Counted from the first letter of the stretch, positions 22,163 to 35,725 are shown. The stretch is DNA of 64,000 nucleotides from Pomphorhynchus laevis (GCA_012934845.2 WNNJ02000954.1:1-64000), one strand, 5' to 3'. The notes: generated by a model not told the origin, from the letters alone. Numbers and translations: made by a program.

Positions 22163-24790
22163 AGAGCTTGAGCGGTACTTATTCCCAACACATTTTGTCT
22201 AAGTCTTTTGCTCTGAGTGATAAACACATGGTCTGTCAAATAGTACCGTTGACGTTGAACCTTTCGTCATGGAGGCCGAGACGTTGTACAACTTGAAAAC
22301 GAATGTAATTGTAGTAGCTGGCAGAATGAATAATATCATCTATATGTCGGCCGGTGATTTTAATTGATACTGCCACATCTTTCAGTGAATTAGGCTAATG
22401 GAAGTATGTCTTTAAGGCTGGAACATTATCAATGTTGGTTTTATTGATGACGCATAAAGATAAGTAGACAAATGCTACATTATTCGACTGTTTAGATTTG
22501 CACACTCATCGTCGATGCTCAATTTTCCTTCAATGCGAACATTTAGATTCTTTAGCCGGTTATTTACTTCGGAATGTAAGTTACCTCCGGAGAACTAAAA
22601 TTTCTTAGAAGTTATTTTGACAACCGAAAAATCCGAAAATTCGGATACATCTTGTTCAGATTGATTAGATAAATTGGTTGCATGAGATTCTGCTACGATA
22701 TTTCTGCTTTGAAGTTAGTACTTCGTTGAATTTTGGTAAGCCGATTCAAGATATTTGGCTAAATATAACGGTAATATCTGATTTTCGAGTAATTGTTACC
22801 GAATTGAATTTGATGATAATCCACTAATGATATTTCTCTGCTGAAACGGCCTCGAGATCGCAACTTCGGCTGAGAGAATGCAAACTTTGCACATGTTCGT
22901 TGATACTCTCCGAGTCTTGTTGTCGTCTTGTTAAAAGGCTATATCTCGCGAAAATCGAATTGCTCCTCTTTATAAATAACTTGTCAAGAGTGATAATGAT
23001 AGAATCAGAGTTTGATTGTTCTGATATACAATTATAAAGTGATGCACTTACGTATTTGATTAAATAATAATTTATCGGGCGTATTATCGCCAAATGATTA
23101 TCGAACAGTTTGCTCAAGTGTTTTTATTGATTTTCCTCATTAGGAGAATTTGGTTCACAATCTAACTTGTCAGGACTGAAAATTCTTTCGATTGATTTGA
23201 GTAAATTGTTGTGAGAATAGTAAAATTAATTTAGAACAGGTCAAAGTAGCAAGGCTTTACTTAAATCAATATCTACAAAAATGTATAGGTTAGCAAACAT
23301 AATATAAATGTATAACATATCATAAATAAAAGCGTGGGTAATATCACAGTATACACAGTACAATGTTTGAATAAATTGTATCAAAAAGAGTAGCCAATTT
23401 AAGGCTTTATTTAAACATCTAAAATGACAACATAATATGTTTTCAATAAACGATTATATGACATTGCGGACGTTCGTTTATTCAAGTAAGAACAGTCAAA
23501 AATTAAATAGTTGAATATTAAGTTAAAATTTACCCGCAAATGGGTCCGAAATATTAAATTTAAATTATTTAAAAAAATTGTGCTAAAAAACTAATATCAG
23601 TTTAATATTAAATAACTGATATAAAGTATTCTATACTAAATTAATGTTATTTATTCTCAAAAAATATATATTATTACAGTCAAATACATAAAAGATTATA
23701 TGAATCACCAAGCGCATGATGATGGTCATTCAAAATTACAGTCTTAACTGAATGGTGTGAACTGAATATATATTTTTCTTCGAAAAGAGTAAAATCCTTT
23801 CTCCTTTCCTTTTTGGAACTTATAATATTGCTGTCAGTAATGGATCAATATTCGATAATGTTAAATGATGGTAACGATGTAAACTTAAAAAATATAATTT
23901 ATCGCTTATCGATTTCCGCATAACAGTTTAAAAAATTTAATATATTTTATGCATGGCGTTTATCCACACGAGAGATAAAACTTAGTCACATTTCCGATTA
24001 GACAAATTAGTTTATCGGCACGAAATGAGCGTGTAATACTAATTGTAAATACCATGCAAATTTTGATGTGATAGTGTAAAGTGATGTAACATTTACAAAA
24101 TAAAATTTTCAATTATAGTTTTATTGATTTTATCGGCATCGATACTAAGTTGGAACTGAATCAAACCACATATGTTTCATGCATTTATATATAAAAATAT
24201 CACTTATGTATTCATCAAAAAGCAAGATACAGCCACCAAAGAAACCATGTTGGATTTTATTGATAGCGATTTACTATATGATCGTCGATTTATAAAAGTA
24301 AGAAAACAAAAATAAATCAAATTTATTATTGATATATGTGATGTATATATATTTTAATTTATATTTAATTAAAATGAACAAAGATATATCGATACTATGT
24401 AAGGCGTTCGACTTTTATAATCGATACAACACTTATCAAACTACTTAATTTGTAATATAAACTACTTAATATAATACAAACTACTTAATATACTGAACTA
24501 ACAATAATATTACAACGCTTTAAAATGCATACAGATTTAATAAATATAGTGTTTGATCAGTCGTGTACTGAATTCGGTTAGCATCATTTGTATTCTTAAT
24601 GACACTATATCTTTATAATATTAGAATAAAGAATACCAGACAATAACAAAATTATAATAAGATTTTCTTAAATACAAAAAGCGACAGTAAATAAATAGGG
24701 GTTAACAAAATGAGATTAAATGAGGGTACAAAATAGAAAAACAAAATCGTCAAAAAACTGTCCTTAAAAATGTTTTCTATAAAAACTGAC
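22163..24790 (-). mobile_element. LTR-retrotransposon fossil (Ty3/Gypsy-like gag remnant), copy 2
   Basis: Near-identical to 1-2605, with the 97-codon gag-like stretch at 22824-23117. This copy continues leftwards into 22036-22162, which still reads weakly like gag on the minus strand. Both copies end at the same base (after AAAAACTGAC) but then meet different elements: here a LINE 3' end, in copy 1 a different LINE. The element is broken. The duplication is recent judging by near-identity. Confidence 0.6.
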
Positions 24791-27700
24791 GGGGATCAGA
24801 TCCATCCAGCTTACACCAATGCGCCGCTTTCCGTTTAAACCACTCAGGGTCTCTCACACACCTGAAGGTCCAGTCGAGACGTACTATCGTAGGTAATCGC
24901 GAGACGAAGAGCTTAAGAAAACTTGGACCTTGCTCTGGGGGACGTCCTCTAGAAAAGAAGACTAATCCCGAGATTGCCTAGGTACCCCCAGGGGAGCACC
25001 TGAGCTTTCTCATTTAATGACAGATGCTGGGCCCCTTTTCAGGCCCATCTAGCTTTCTTAAGTACACTTTTAAATTAAATTAAGTCTGTTCCGGTCGACC
25101 ATTTAATCGTAATAGTACACCTCAGGTATTTTACTCAATGTGTACAGGTTGAAGTGGTTGATTGTTCAATATGGAAGAGAGAGCTGAGATTGTCTGTTTC
25201 TTTAATTTTTTCTTAGTCTCAGGGGCACCATTAAATACAACCACATGCGACTTGGCGGAGTTGAGAATAAGATTGGAGTAGATAACTGGTCTTTTAATTT
25301 TTAAAAGAAGCGAGTGATGTCCGAGACTAAATTTATGCACCTGCGTTCAGAGAACAAGAATGTGGTATCATCAGCGTATACCACTATATGTTGATCGCGT
25401 TTAAATGTCTTAAAGAGTACGATAGAAGCAGTAAGATATAAGATAGGAGAAATGGGAACCCTCGAGGCACTCCTGTAATAGGGTATAACTGTTGAGCACC
25501 AGGGTAGTCTTCATAAAAGAACCGCTTGGTATGCAGTAGTATATCCGCGCTGTTAACAAATTTTGCAGCAACTCAAGGGGGCTAAGAGAAGAGATAACAA
25601 AGGGAATGGAAATGCGGTCAAATGCAGCGTAAAAGTCAAGGAAAACAGTCACAACGAGATGATGACTATTATCCTGACAAAACCGATGCACCTCACAAAC
25701 TACCGAATAGACTGAGCGACCTTTGACAAGCCCATGGAAGCTCGGTTGGATTAAGTTACGCCTACTGAGATGGTCGCGGATTTTACGCGCAAGCGCTTTT
25801 TCGTAGATGGAAAGGGAGCTTTTTTATCGAAATAGGGCGCAGATCTTTAGGGCATAAGACAGCTTTTTTTCTTGCTAAAAATATTCTGCAGCATAAATTA
25901 ACGCCGGCCATATCGGATGGTGAGGCTTACAGCATAGTGATGGCGACTTTTCTTCTCTGATTAACTGTCAAAAGCTGACAGACACTAGAAGAGTGTGCTG
26001 CATGGAATCTGGATGTACCTGGATGTGGACTCCAGGCGTTCAGGATATCGTAAACCGCTAAATCCGTGCTCCTAAATCACCCCAAGGCGGGATTGGTTGA
26101 TAATATCCAGTGACTTAATAATTGTATACGGTTAGTGACTCCTATAAAACTTGTTAACACCTTTGCTGCCAATCCAACCTGATGCCCTCCTTCCAGCAGA
26201 CAAACGTCTCCTTCTTGAATATCTTCCAAAAGGAAGATTGACAAGGATTAAGACGAGCAATTCCCGCCATATCTCTACTAAGCTGGAACCTATATCTAGA
26301 GTTCCAATATTTTGTCGAAAGGGCCTGTCTGAGGGAAGCAGAGGGATTAGGAAGGTTTAGTATTTTAGCTAGGAATTTTACCTTGAATTATGTTGGAGTG
26401 GAATTGAATAAACGACATTTATAGGAGACCGAAAATATCGTGGTAGTTTGCTAAGAGAGATAGAAATTAAATCGGGTCAGACTTGTATTTGCTATCACTG
26501 GGAAGAGTCGTATCGCAGTCTGAAAGAAGGCTACTTTGATTGGATCAAAGTGAAACCTCCTCCTAGGCAGTGTTTATTCCTTTAACCACGAGCGAAGTAA
26601 GTTATGCGAGGTGGGCAGTAGTTGGCATGACTGCTCAGTACAGGTGGGCTTTAGCAGCCACCTATGTATAGCAATAATATGTCGAGGAGTTAATTTGTTT
26701 TTGTGCAATGAAAGGTAGAGAATAGTGGTTTATGAATAAGATATACGTTCCTGGATCTACGAAATGCTGCATTAATTCAACTACCAGTTCTGTCTTTGAA
26801 GTCATCAAGTAACATGTCATAGCCGCTACCCAATATACGGTCCAGGAGGTCACGGTACTTGGGAATCTATCCATGCTGAATATAGATAGTGGCAATTATG
26901 ATGCACTAACCGTTCTTCCAGGGTGTTATCGCTAAACAAGACATGGCTGGACAAAAATAATTTAATAAGATGGATGATCTTAAATGGTATTTAGCTAAGG
27001 TTAAAAGACCTTGAGAAGAAGATGAGTGAGGTGGGGTTATGTGCACAGTAAAGAGGGAGGTTATGTGCTTTTGAAGAAATCGAGTAATGCCCAGGGGAGA
27101 CAGTATAAATCTAGTTTCTTAAAGGACTATAACATCTGCATCTCGACCAGATAAAAGGCTAAGGGCAGAAGCACCTCTCGAAATCCACTGAATGATGTTC
27201 GGTGAAACGGTTCGGAATTACTTATCATGTAGATGTGTCACTAGAAGAGACAGCAGAACCCTCTAGTTAGGTCCAGACGGGGGAAATGTGCCCTTCCGGC
27301 CTCTTGTCCCAACAGCGGGACCACTGACCGCTCCATTTCGGGTTAGGGAAGCATCATTATTTCCCATGATGCTCCATAGTTTTCCCTTTTTCTGCATTTT
27401 TACCGGTGACGTTCTGCTGTAAGAAGAGCGTTTAGTATACGGTGATATCGGGGTTGTATTGTTCTTAGGTGGTATCAATACTGCATATGTTAATCTAGTA
27501 AGCAATTCCTGGATCGACTTCATTCGCTCCGAAATACCTCGGTCCACCAACCTTAGTATTGCCTTTATTAATTGTGGAGGTCTATTGGAAACGGTGTTGA
27601 ACCCGTGTGCAAGATCATTTGATTATTTAGTATCAGAGAAAAATAGTGTCTCTTTTTGTACTCCTTAAAGAATGAACACTTCCTTAACCACGCCGGGTGA

Positions 27701-28480
27701 GGAACTCCACAGTTATAGCAGCATGATGCGGCATGACAAGAAACTGGGTATTTCCCAATTTTGGAGGCACAGACACCGCAGCTTTTTTCACTCTTACTGG
27801 TCGATTCCTAGTGCCCCCAGCTGTGGCACTGGTTGCAGTGCAAGGTAGGTCAAGTTATCCGAACTAACGAAAGTAAATTTTAAATTGGAACCCATAAAAG
27901 GGTTGCATCTGGAATTTGCCAGCAATCTGGCGTTGTCTTCAGACGTTTTTGCAAATGCCACGTATATGGGGTATTGTTCCTTCCTCTAATGAAGCGAATA
28001 TTAGAGAATTCATACTTATTTTGTAGATCCAGTAAATTTAAGTCTTCAAGGAAGCTTAGTAAGTTTGCTATTTTTATTGTAGCCAGGATAGGCTTAAATG
28101 AGACACTTGCAACATTCTTTAAAGTACTCAATGCAAATTTAATTTGATTTGACTTTAGTCAAATTAGCAGTCGTAAATGAGATCCTGTAGTAGGATCATA
28201 CAGTGTTTGCGAAGTTCAACAGAATTCTGTTTGTTGGAAATTTCTTTATAAATCCACGAAGAAATCTGTTGAAGTCGTCGTTCGTGGCTGTAGGAGTAAT
28301 TGGAGAGACAACCACCAAGTTTGTTAATTTTATTATGCAGGAAGTTTTTCCAATGTTCTTAAAATAGAAGAATTCAAGCCACTCTCCTCATTGTGGGCGA
28401 CTTTACTTGCTTGATTTCGCAATTTTTCTGAAAAATTTCAATTTCTTTAAACCTCCGACGTGCTACTTGTCTCCATTTTT
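24791..28480 (-). mobile_element. R1/Jockey/I-like LINE, long degraded minus-strand copy (copy 2)
   Basis: The 3' end lies at 24791, directly against the fossil duplicate (ending GGATCTGATCC on the minus strand). The RT is at 25131-25960: VTVFLDFYAAFDRISIP, with the same HRFC...H box as 18354-19100. The linker HTLLVSVSF is at about 25970. The 26000-27250 part should hold the endonuclease but is too degraded to read. ORF1 lies at about 27500-28470. Many stops and frameshifts make it clearly older than the plus-strand copy. It is truncated at the mariner fragment. Confidence 0.65.
27560..28150 (-). pseudogene. LINE ORF1 with CCHC zinc knuckles, broken
   Basis: Minus-strand reading gives, upstream, NKYEFSNIRFIRGRNN (27880-28131 frame), then Cys/His clusters CNQCHSWGH, then CGVCASKIG, then CYNCGVPHPAWLRKCSFF. 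The arrangement of successive C-x2-C-x4-H-x4-C-like knuckles ending in H-P-A-x4-C is that of the gag-like ORF1 of Jockey/I/R1-type LINEs, a nucleic-acid-binding protein. It belongs with the ORF2 at 24791-26100 by order and strand. Confidence 0.6.
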
Positions 28481-28484
28481 GTTT

Positions 28485-28922
28485 TTATTTTCACTGTTTG
28501 GATGATCAATGTTTTTCGGAACAACAACTGATTTTAGACGACCTTCACGAAATTCGTCTTAGAGTGAACTCCGACCACGATTGAATTCACCATACCATCG
28601 ATAAACACTGGTCCTTGATGGAGTTTCATCGCCAAAAGTTGAATTAAGTTGATTCATGCACTGCTGATGAGTTAATCCACGTCGAAAGTTGTAAAAAATA
28701 ATCACACGAAAATGTTCACGATTTAATTCCATTCTTGGGGGCAGATAAATCTTGAAATTTACAGTAAACAACAAAATAGCGCTCGTATGTCAAAACGTTC
28801 TGAGTACGTATAACCTCAAAAACTTTTAACATTACGATAGAGCTATCAGTTGACAGATTGCAACACCAGCTTTGCCAAATCCCGAAATATAAAAGGCAAC
28901 CCTCGTATAATGTATTATAGTG
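28485..28922 (-). mobile_element. mariner-family DNA transposon, 5' fragment
   Basis: The minus strand starts with a terminal inverted repeat (CGAGGGTTGCC at about 28911) next to TA, a short leader, and an ATG at about 28732. The transposase N-terminus follows: MELNREHFRVIIFYNFRRGL, PSRTSVYRWYGEF, then DEFREGRPKSVVVPKNID. These are the two helix-turn-helix DNA-binding units and linker typical of mariner. A stop separates the two reading segments near 28560. The catalytic DDD domain and the second inverted repeat are missing, since the copy stops at about 28490. Confidence 0.9.
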
Positions 28923-29934
28923 TATAATACATAATATATAATGTATGATATACAAGTATTGAATTTAATTGAGTTAGCCAAGCAAATTGAATACGTTTTT
29001 GTGTTTTATTTAATATTATTTAGATTTTATATTTTTATCTATTATCTAATATTGATAGCTTCTGACGATTTTCTATTCGTTGCCCATAATAATCTATAAT
29101 TATTTGTCATAAAATAATGGATATGATTTCTTTAATATGACTATTTCATAGATATGGAATAGTTGTAAATTATTATGGACGGCGAATATAAAATAATAAG
29201 AAACTATTAATATTTTTTCAGACCATTTAAGCATTTATTCATTTATTAAAAAATTCATTCGTATTAAAAGATAAAATATTAATACATATAAAAACTGAAA
29301 CTATAAATTTATTATTTAAATTAATAGAAGCAATGAAGATTACTTTACTGTTATAAAAGTAAGTGTTTTGAAATATTTAGTTATCAACGCTGTCATCTTC
29401 AAATGCAAAAATTTTAAATTATTTTTTTATTGATTTCTATTTTTAATCTTCATTTATATCCTGAAATTTTACTGGTTGGTAATCAATAATAAGTAACTAT
29501 CAATTTTATTATATCAATTCATTATATCAATTTTTATTAGATAAATATATTATTTAATTATGGCTACGAGAAGAAAGATTCAGTACAAGCAAGTAAAGCA
29601 CGTATTGTTTAATATTTCAAACCTTCGAAGTCATATATTTCAATAACTTACGCGAGAATCACCTGAAACTAAATTGAATCTCTATTTTTAATGAGTAGTC
29701 TAACAAAAAAGACTAAAATATCATTCAAGCTTTTTCTTCCATGTCATAGCAGAAGCAATTGAAATATATGACTAAGCATGCTATTTGTATGGTAATAAAC
29801 CAGTAGTTTTGGTTATTATTTATTTATTAAAATTTAAAAAATCTGACTGTGAAAAATTGAATTATTCGAATATACTCATCCGTTACAAATTATAGATACA
29901 TAAATTTACGCTTATTAAAAAATAATTTAGTGTG
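28923..29934. other. AT-rich stretch, nothing recognised
   Basis: No supported gene, RNA or repeat. Confidence 0.4.
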
Positions 29935-30900
29935 AGAATTATCGGAGCTGGATCAAAGGAAAGAAGAAAATTTTTATAGATATTTCGCTAACCTTTCTTA
30001 GCATCTTCGGAAAATTACAATGTTTTTTAATGTACATGCGTTTTATACAAAATTCAAACGATCGCCGCCATTTTCTGTGGAAAGGTGCTTTTGTGATTAG
30101 CGATAAACAGCTGCTTTGACTGTTGTTTGAATTGTGACACGATTTCGGCAACTTTTGTAGGTGCACCAAGCGCAATAAAAAAGGGTGATTCAAAATAGTT
30201 TAGAAACAAAAAATAATAACAATAATATTTACATCAAAAATAAATAATTTGAAAAATTAATAAAATAAGAAATAATTAAAATTACTAGAAAAATTAAATA
30301 AATGTATAAAAATAAAAATAGAAAAGATTATTTAAACAAACGAATGTTTTAACAGAAGAAACCCTATTGTTTAAATAGAAAAATTCTTTAGGCTTATTAC
30401 ATTCATAAAAACTCCAATATTATTATGCCGAATAACAAGTCTAATCTAACATTCAATATTCTGTAAAGATGTTGTAAACGATTTTTTTGTTTAAATAATC
30501 TTTTCTATTTTTATTTTTATACTTTTATTTAATTTGTCTAGTAATTTTAATTATTAATCTTTATTTAAATAATTTTTTCAAATTATTTTATTTTCGATGT
30601 AAATATTATGGTTATTATTTTTGTTTTGTTTCTAAACTATTTTAAATCACCCTTTTTTACTGCGCTTTGTGTACCTTTAAAAGTTGCCGAAATCGTGTCA
30701 CAATTCAAACAACATTAAAGGCAGCTGTTTATCGCTAATAACAACAGCACCTGCCCAAAGCAAATGGCGGCGATTGTTTTTAATTTTTTATAACAGGCAT
30801 GTGCATTAAAAACATTATAATTTTCTGAAGACGCTAACAAAATAGCGAAATTTCAAATAAAATTCTCCACTGTTCTTTCATCCAGCTTTAATAATTCTTT
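29935..30900. repeat. Long foldback (inverted repeat), arms ~410 bp
   Basis: Left arm about 29935-30345, right arm about 30480-30900, spacer about 130 bp. Matching landmarks are GCGATAAACAGCTG / CAGCTGTTTATCGC, GACACGATTTCGGCAAC / GTTGCCGAAATCGTGTC, and AGGGTGATT / AATCACCCT. The arms are about 85-90% similar by eye with small gaps. The minus-strand open frame at 29939-30193 lies in one arm only and I do not regard it as a gene. Confidence 0.85.
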
Positions 30901-30959
30901 ATTAATAATGGATCATTATCAACTATTTAAAATAATTTAGTTCTCAAAAATGTGACCCA

Positions 30960-31460
30960 TTTTAAATAAATTAATAAAACAAATAAAATTTATAAAATAA
31001 ATTAAATTTATGAATAAATTTTAAACAATAATAAAGTTAATTATTATGAATTTATTATTAATCAATTGAAGTTTATAAATAGTATTGAATAAAATTTGAT
31101 GCTTTGATTGTAATAGTAGTTAATGTATTCCAAACATTTAAGGATAATCGACCGCACTTAACTTTTAAAAAGAATATTTAAAATAATTAAACTTTTTAAG
31201 TACTTAAAATAATATATATACATATATATATTTAAGTAATTAAAAAGTTTAACTATTTTAAATATTATATTTAAGAATTAAGCGCGCTCGATTATCAGTA
31301 AATGTTTGGTATATATTGAATAAACTATTACAATCAAACCGTTAAATTTTATTCATTACTATTTATAATAATTAATTGATTAATAATAAATCCATAATAA
31401 TTAATTTTATTATTATTTAAAATTTATTCATAAATTTTATAAATAAATTATGCTTGCTGA
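30960..31460. repeat. Imperfect palindrome centred near 31212
   Basis: Arms of about 240 bp meet at an AT-rich centre. Landmarks are GGATAATCGACCGC / GCGCGCTCGATTATC and CCAAACATTTA / TAAATGTTTGG. It is probably a second foldback, independent of the previous one. Confidence 0.8.
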
Positions 31461-31584
31461 AGTGTAAAGAATTGATCAATGTGTTTATATCATCAAGTGT
31501 TATACTAGGTCAATATTTAGATTAGTATAAAGTTTATTATATAATGCTTAACATTCGTGAGTTGAATCTAAAGCCTTTTTTCAT

Positions 31585-32305
31585 TATTCTGATTGTGGCG
31601 CGACATTAGTCTCACATGTATTGTTTTTATTCTTGATACAGCTGGATGCTACTAATCATCCTAGGTAGGTTTCATCAGCTGCTGACCCATACCTACATTT
31701 CACGTTTCGACACCTATTATCTGCTTACTCCGTAAACTGGTGCCGATCGGATTCGAATTCGGGACGTCTGTATCGCGATTCAACGATACATCCACTACGC
31801 TGGCATCTCCAGTATGAGATTGGAGCTGCCAATTATTATGGTATGTATTATGGTATACATAATAATTATTATGGAGGTACCAGCTCCATAATACTGGAGC
31901 TGGCAGCTCCAGTATTATTGTATGAGGTTGTATTCTAACGATCGATTATAAACCTACCCTATGTGTGATCCGCAAGCCGGATCACTGCTTTTCATGCCAC
32001 CACTTGCAATGAATGTTTCTAATTTTACTTGATTGCATCTGTGAGTTGAAATTCTTCTGATTGTAGCACGACATTATCCTCACAGGTATTGTTCCTATAC
32101 TTGATACAGCAAAACGCTACTAATCAGCATGTGTGGGTCTAATCAGCTGCCAACCTATACCTACATTTCACGTTTCGACACTTATCTGCTTACTCTGTAC
32201 ACTGGTGACAATCGGATTCGAATTCAGGACGTCTGTATCGCGATTTAACGCTAAATATACGATGCTGGCTGCTCCAGTTGTGTAGATGTATATTTCTGTA
32301 TATTT
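31585..32305 (-). mobile_element. SINE-like units 1 and 2 (minus orientation)
   Basis: Two units of about 330-390 bp. Read on the minus strand each starts with a tRNA-like head: an A-box-like CAGCGTAGTGGATG in unit 1, CGTTGAATCGCGATACAG, then the B-box-like AATTCGAATCC. A conserved body follows: GTCGAAACGTGAAATGTA, then CAGCTGATGA, then TAGTAGC. The units end near ATTCATTGCAAG-type sequence. They are in head-to-head orientation with units 3-5. Confidence 0.7.
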
Positions 32306-33335
32306 CAGACGTCCTGAATTCGAATCTGATCGGCACCAGTGTACGGAGTAAGCAGATAATAAGGGTCGAAACGTGAAATGTAGGTCTGGGTCAGCAGCTG
32401 ATGAGACCCACCCAGACTGATTAGTAGCGTCCTGCTGTATCAAGAATAGGAACAATACATGTGAGGATAATGTCGTACTACCATTAGAAGAATTTCAGCT
32501 CACAGATTCAATCAAGTTAAATTAGAAACATTCATTGCAAGTTACAACATGAAAAACAGTGATCCTGCTAGCCGATCCCACATGTAGGTTAGGTTATAAA
32601 TAGTTCGTTAGAATACTATCCCCTACCAAAAGTAATATATGTATACATGTATATATACACACCACTGGAGCAGCCAGCCTCGTTGATGTAGCGTTGAATC
32701 GCGATACAGACGTCCTGAATTCGAATCCGATCGTCATTAGTGTACGGAGTAAGCAGATAATAAGTGTCGAAACGTGAAATGTATGTCTGGGTCAGTAGCT
32801 GATGAGACGCACCCAGGTTGATTAGTAGCGTCCTGCTGTATCAATAATAGGAACAATACCTGTGATGATAATGTCGTGCTACAATCAGAAGAATTTCGGC
32901 TCACAGATGCAATCAAGTAAAATTAGAAACATTCATTGCAAGCGGTCGCATGAAAAGCAGTGATCCGGATTGCGGATCACACACATAGAGTAGGTTTATA
33001 ATAGATCGTTAGAATACAATAGCATACCAAAAGTAATATACAGAAATGTATATCTACAGCACTGGAGCTGCCAGCCTAGTTGATGTACCATTGAAGCGCG
33101 ATACAGACGTCCTGAATTCGAATCTGATCGGCACCAGTGTACGAACTAAGCAGATAATAAGCGTCAAAACGTGAAATGTATATCTGGGTCAGCAGCTGAT
33201 GAGACACACCCAGGCTTATTAGTAGCGTCTTGCTATATCAAAAATAGGAACAATACCTGTGAGGATAGTGTCGTGCCACAATCAGAAGAATTTCAGTTCA
33301 CATATGCAATCAATTTAAATTAGAAACCTTTTCAT
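32306..33335 (+). mobile_element. SINE-like units 3, 4 and 5 (plus orientation, tandem, period ~400 bp)
   Basis: CAGACGTCCTGAATTCGAAT recurs at 32306, 32707 and 33104, giving periods of 401 and 397 bp. Each unit has the tRNA-like head (GTTGATGTAGCGTTGAATCG upstream, B-box-like TTCGAATC), the GAAACGTGAAATGTA body and the CAGCTGATGAGAC segment. It is either a tRNA-derived SINE amplified in tandem, or a tandem circular-RNA-derived element; the data here do not decide. Confidence 0.7.
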
Positions 33336-34254
33336 TATACTAAACTACTACAATTTGATTTTAATATTGTTTCAATGCATTCGTTAAATGACTGCAAAGC
33401 TACATTTTTAATTAAATTATATTTAATTTTACTAATATCATGAACAGTTACTTGAAGTCGTGATTTTAGTAATGATGGTAATTCAATATATTGTTGCTAT
33501 TTACATGTATTAAATTCTCGATTTGTCTTATTTTTTAAGGAATAAAATATAATTTATAATTAAATATTTTATATAATATATTATTTAATTATTAATAAAT
33601 ACTTGTGTTTTATAACTATACAGATTTTAGTAGAGAGTTTAACAAATTATAAACAAGGAAATTATTGAAAACTAATATCAAATATGCTAGTTCATCTTCA
33701 CAGCGAAGAAATTAAAATCATCAATATTTCTCACCGAACTGCAATTATATCGATTAACAACTAGATTCAAAAAATATTTGTGGTTTATTTCTTCCCGACG
33801 ATAAAATTTTTGGAGTTCGGAAACACAAGTGGATAAAGAGATAATGCAGTTTTTGGTAAAATGCTATGGGTATATATGAATAAATTCATCATATATTTCT
33901 TATCATAAAGAATATTTTCTCATTTATTTACTGTAAAGTTTGCTGCATTTGTAAATTATGCAATCGTTGGGTTAATGAACAACTTATTAATTACGTAATT
34001 TTTTTATTGTAAATGTTACTTTCAATAAACTGAATTGTATAAAGATATTTTTGAACATTAAAAAGTTGATTGTATATATTATCACTTAACTGAAGCTATA
34101 TATATTAGTATTTATATATTTAAAATTATAATTATCTTAATCTTAACACAAATTGTTAAGTTAAAAAAGCCGAGTTTTTATTACCAAGTTTTTATTACCG
34201 AGTTTGTTCATCTCACACTCGGTAATTTTATAAATCGATTAAAAAATATACCAT
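33336..34254. other. AT-rich stretch, nothing recognised
   Basis: No supported feature. Confidence 0.4.
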
Positions 34255-34644
34255 GTTTTAGAATAAAGATTGTAAGTTATCAAATGGAACTGTTATATTA
34301 CCAGGATTTGTCCCCTAACCATCAACCCAATATAACAGTGGGAACAAAAGCATGTCAATGATGTATTTCCTCAAATTATATTTGACTGTTTGGTTTAATA
34401 TCATATTCTAATAAGTAGATTATATTATTTAGTGTTAATCTTTAAGAATTTTTACACGTAAGAGTTTAAATTTATTTTCAATAATATAATGGTAGTTTTT
34501 AAATTTTACATTTGTCTGTTTAATTTTATTTTTCTAGTATCCTAGTATAAAATATGTATAAATTAAATAATTTAAATGATGTTGAATAAAACTAGTATCA
34601 TTACATATTATGGTAATTCTTAAAATTTCGTTATTTAATGTATT
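34255..34644 (-). mobile_element. Penelope-like element 3' remnant (copy A)
   Basis: Holds the conserved terminal RNA fold in a diverged form (arms CTGTTATATT / AATATAACAG at about 34288 and 34332) and the first part of the minus-strand RT tail, up to AATGTATTAT. There it is cut by the terminal repeat of copy B at 34645. Confidence 0.65.
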
Positions 34645-35725
34645 ATCAGATCAGCTATCGGAGTCTACATATTTTATATTATTTATAAATTAAAAATAAT
34701 GCTAAATAAAATTTAAATAATTAAATAATGAATGATAATACATAATTAGTAATTGTTATCTAAGAATTTATATAAATTATATCAATTAAAATTTAAAATT
34801 GAAATTAAAAATAAAAGTCGACTTTCATGAATTGACTAATAAGCAACAGATAATGTATCATAATAAGGATTAGAGGTCATCTATAAGACCTACCATGCTG
34901 TCATGTTTCGGCAAGTAGTCCTAGACCTAACAAAGCAGCTGAATCAAATAGATGCTAATGAAGTATTTACTCTGATTAAATTTGCTTTTCTCATATCTTA
35001 TTATAACACATAGTATATTATGTATTATCTATACATAAACATTTTACACTAATGATTTTAAATTTATTTTTAATATTATTGTGTTGATTTATATATTTTA
35101 CTATTTTCTGTTAGATTTATTTTTATAGTTACCTGGTTTAAAATATGCATCTATTAAATTATTTGAATAATTTTGAAAATGCCAATATCATTACAAATTG
35201 TTGCAATTCTTAAAATTTCATTATTTAATGTATTTTTTTAATATTAAATTGTATGTATAAATGCTCATGCAAAAATATGTTTCTTGTAAATTTAAATATG
35301 GCATCTTTATGATATAAGTTGATAATTGTTTTAACTAATGTTAATTTAATGTTCATATCTAGATATATACCTTCTTTGTCATGAATATTGGTTTAACTGA
35401 GAATAAGGCTACCTGTATAAATTTGTTAGCCTATTGAATAAAAATTGCTAGAGTTAAATACACATATATCATAAATATACAGAAACATATATTTTATATC
35501 TTTATATAATTTAGATTTATTTTTATGACAGTTATGAACAAATTCATATTCTATAAAGTTTAAAAATAAGTCAGCTATAATTGGACTAATATTACTTCTT
35601 ATTGAAACACCTTTTATTTGTCTAAATATAGATGTACCTATTTTTACATAATTTTTATTAATCAAAATATTTAAAAAATTGCATTTGGAGAAGAATAATA
35701 ACTTCAAAACGTCGTGCGATATTTA
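34645..35725 (-). mobile_element. Penelope-like element (copy B), nested in copy A
   Basis: Starts with the terminal motif ATCAGATCAGCTATC and continues with the 3' UTR fold (34860-34990). A 93-codon minus-strand RT piece (35426-35707) follows: RQIKGVSIRSNISPIIADLF and IKYMFLYIYDICVF, a decayed form of the PLE motifs QVKGVPMGGN / RYIHDI. The 5' RT is missing. It adjoins the AT-rich part of the inverted arm at 35725-36405. Confidence 0.7.

Noticed and set aside
31585-33335. Functional tRNA genes within the SINE-like units
   Set aside because: A- and B-box-like motifs are present, but no cloverleaf with a proper acceptor stem and anticodon arm forms.
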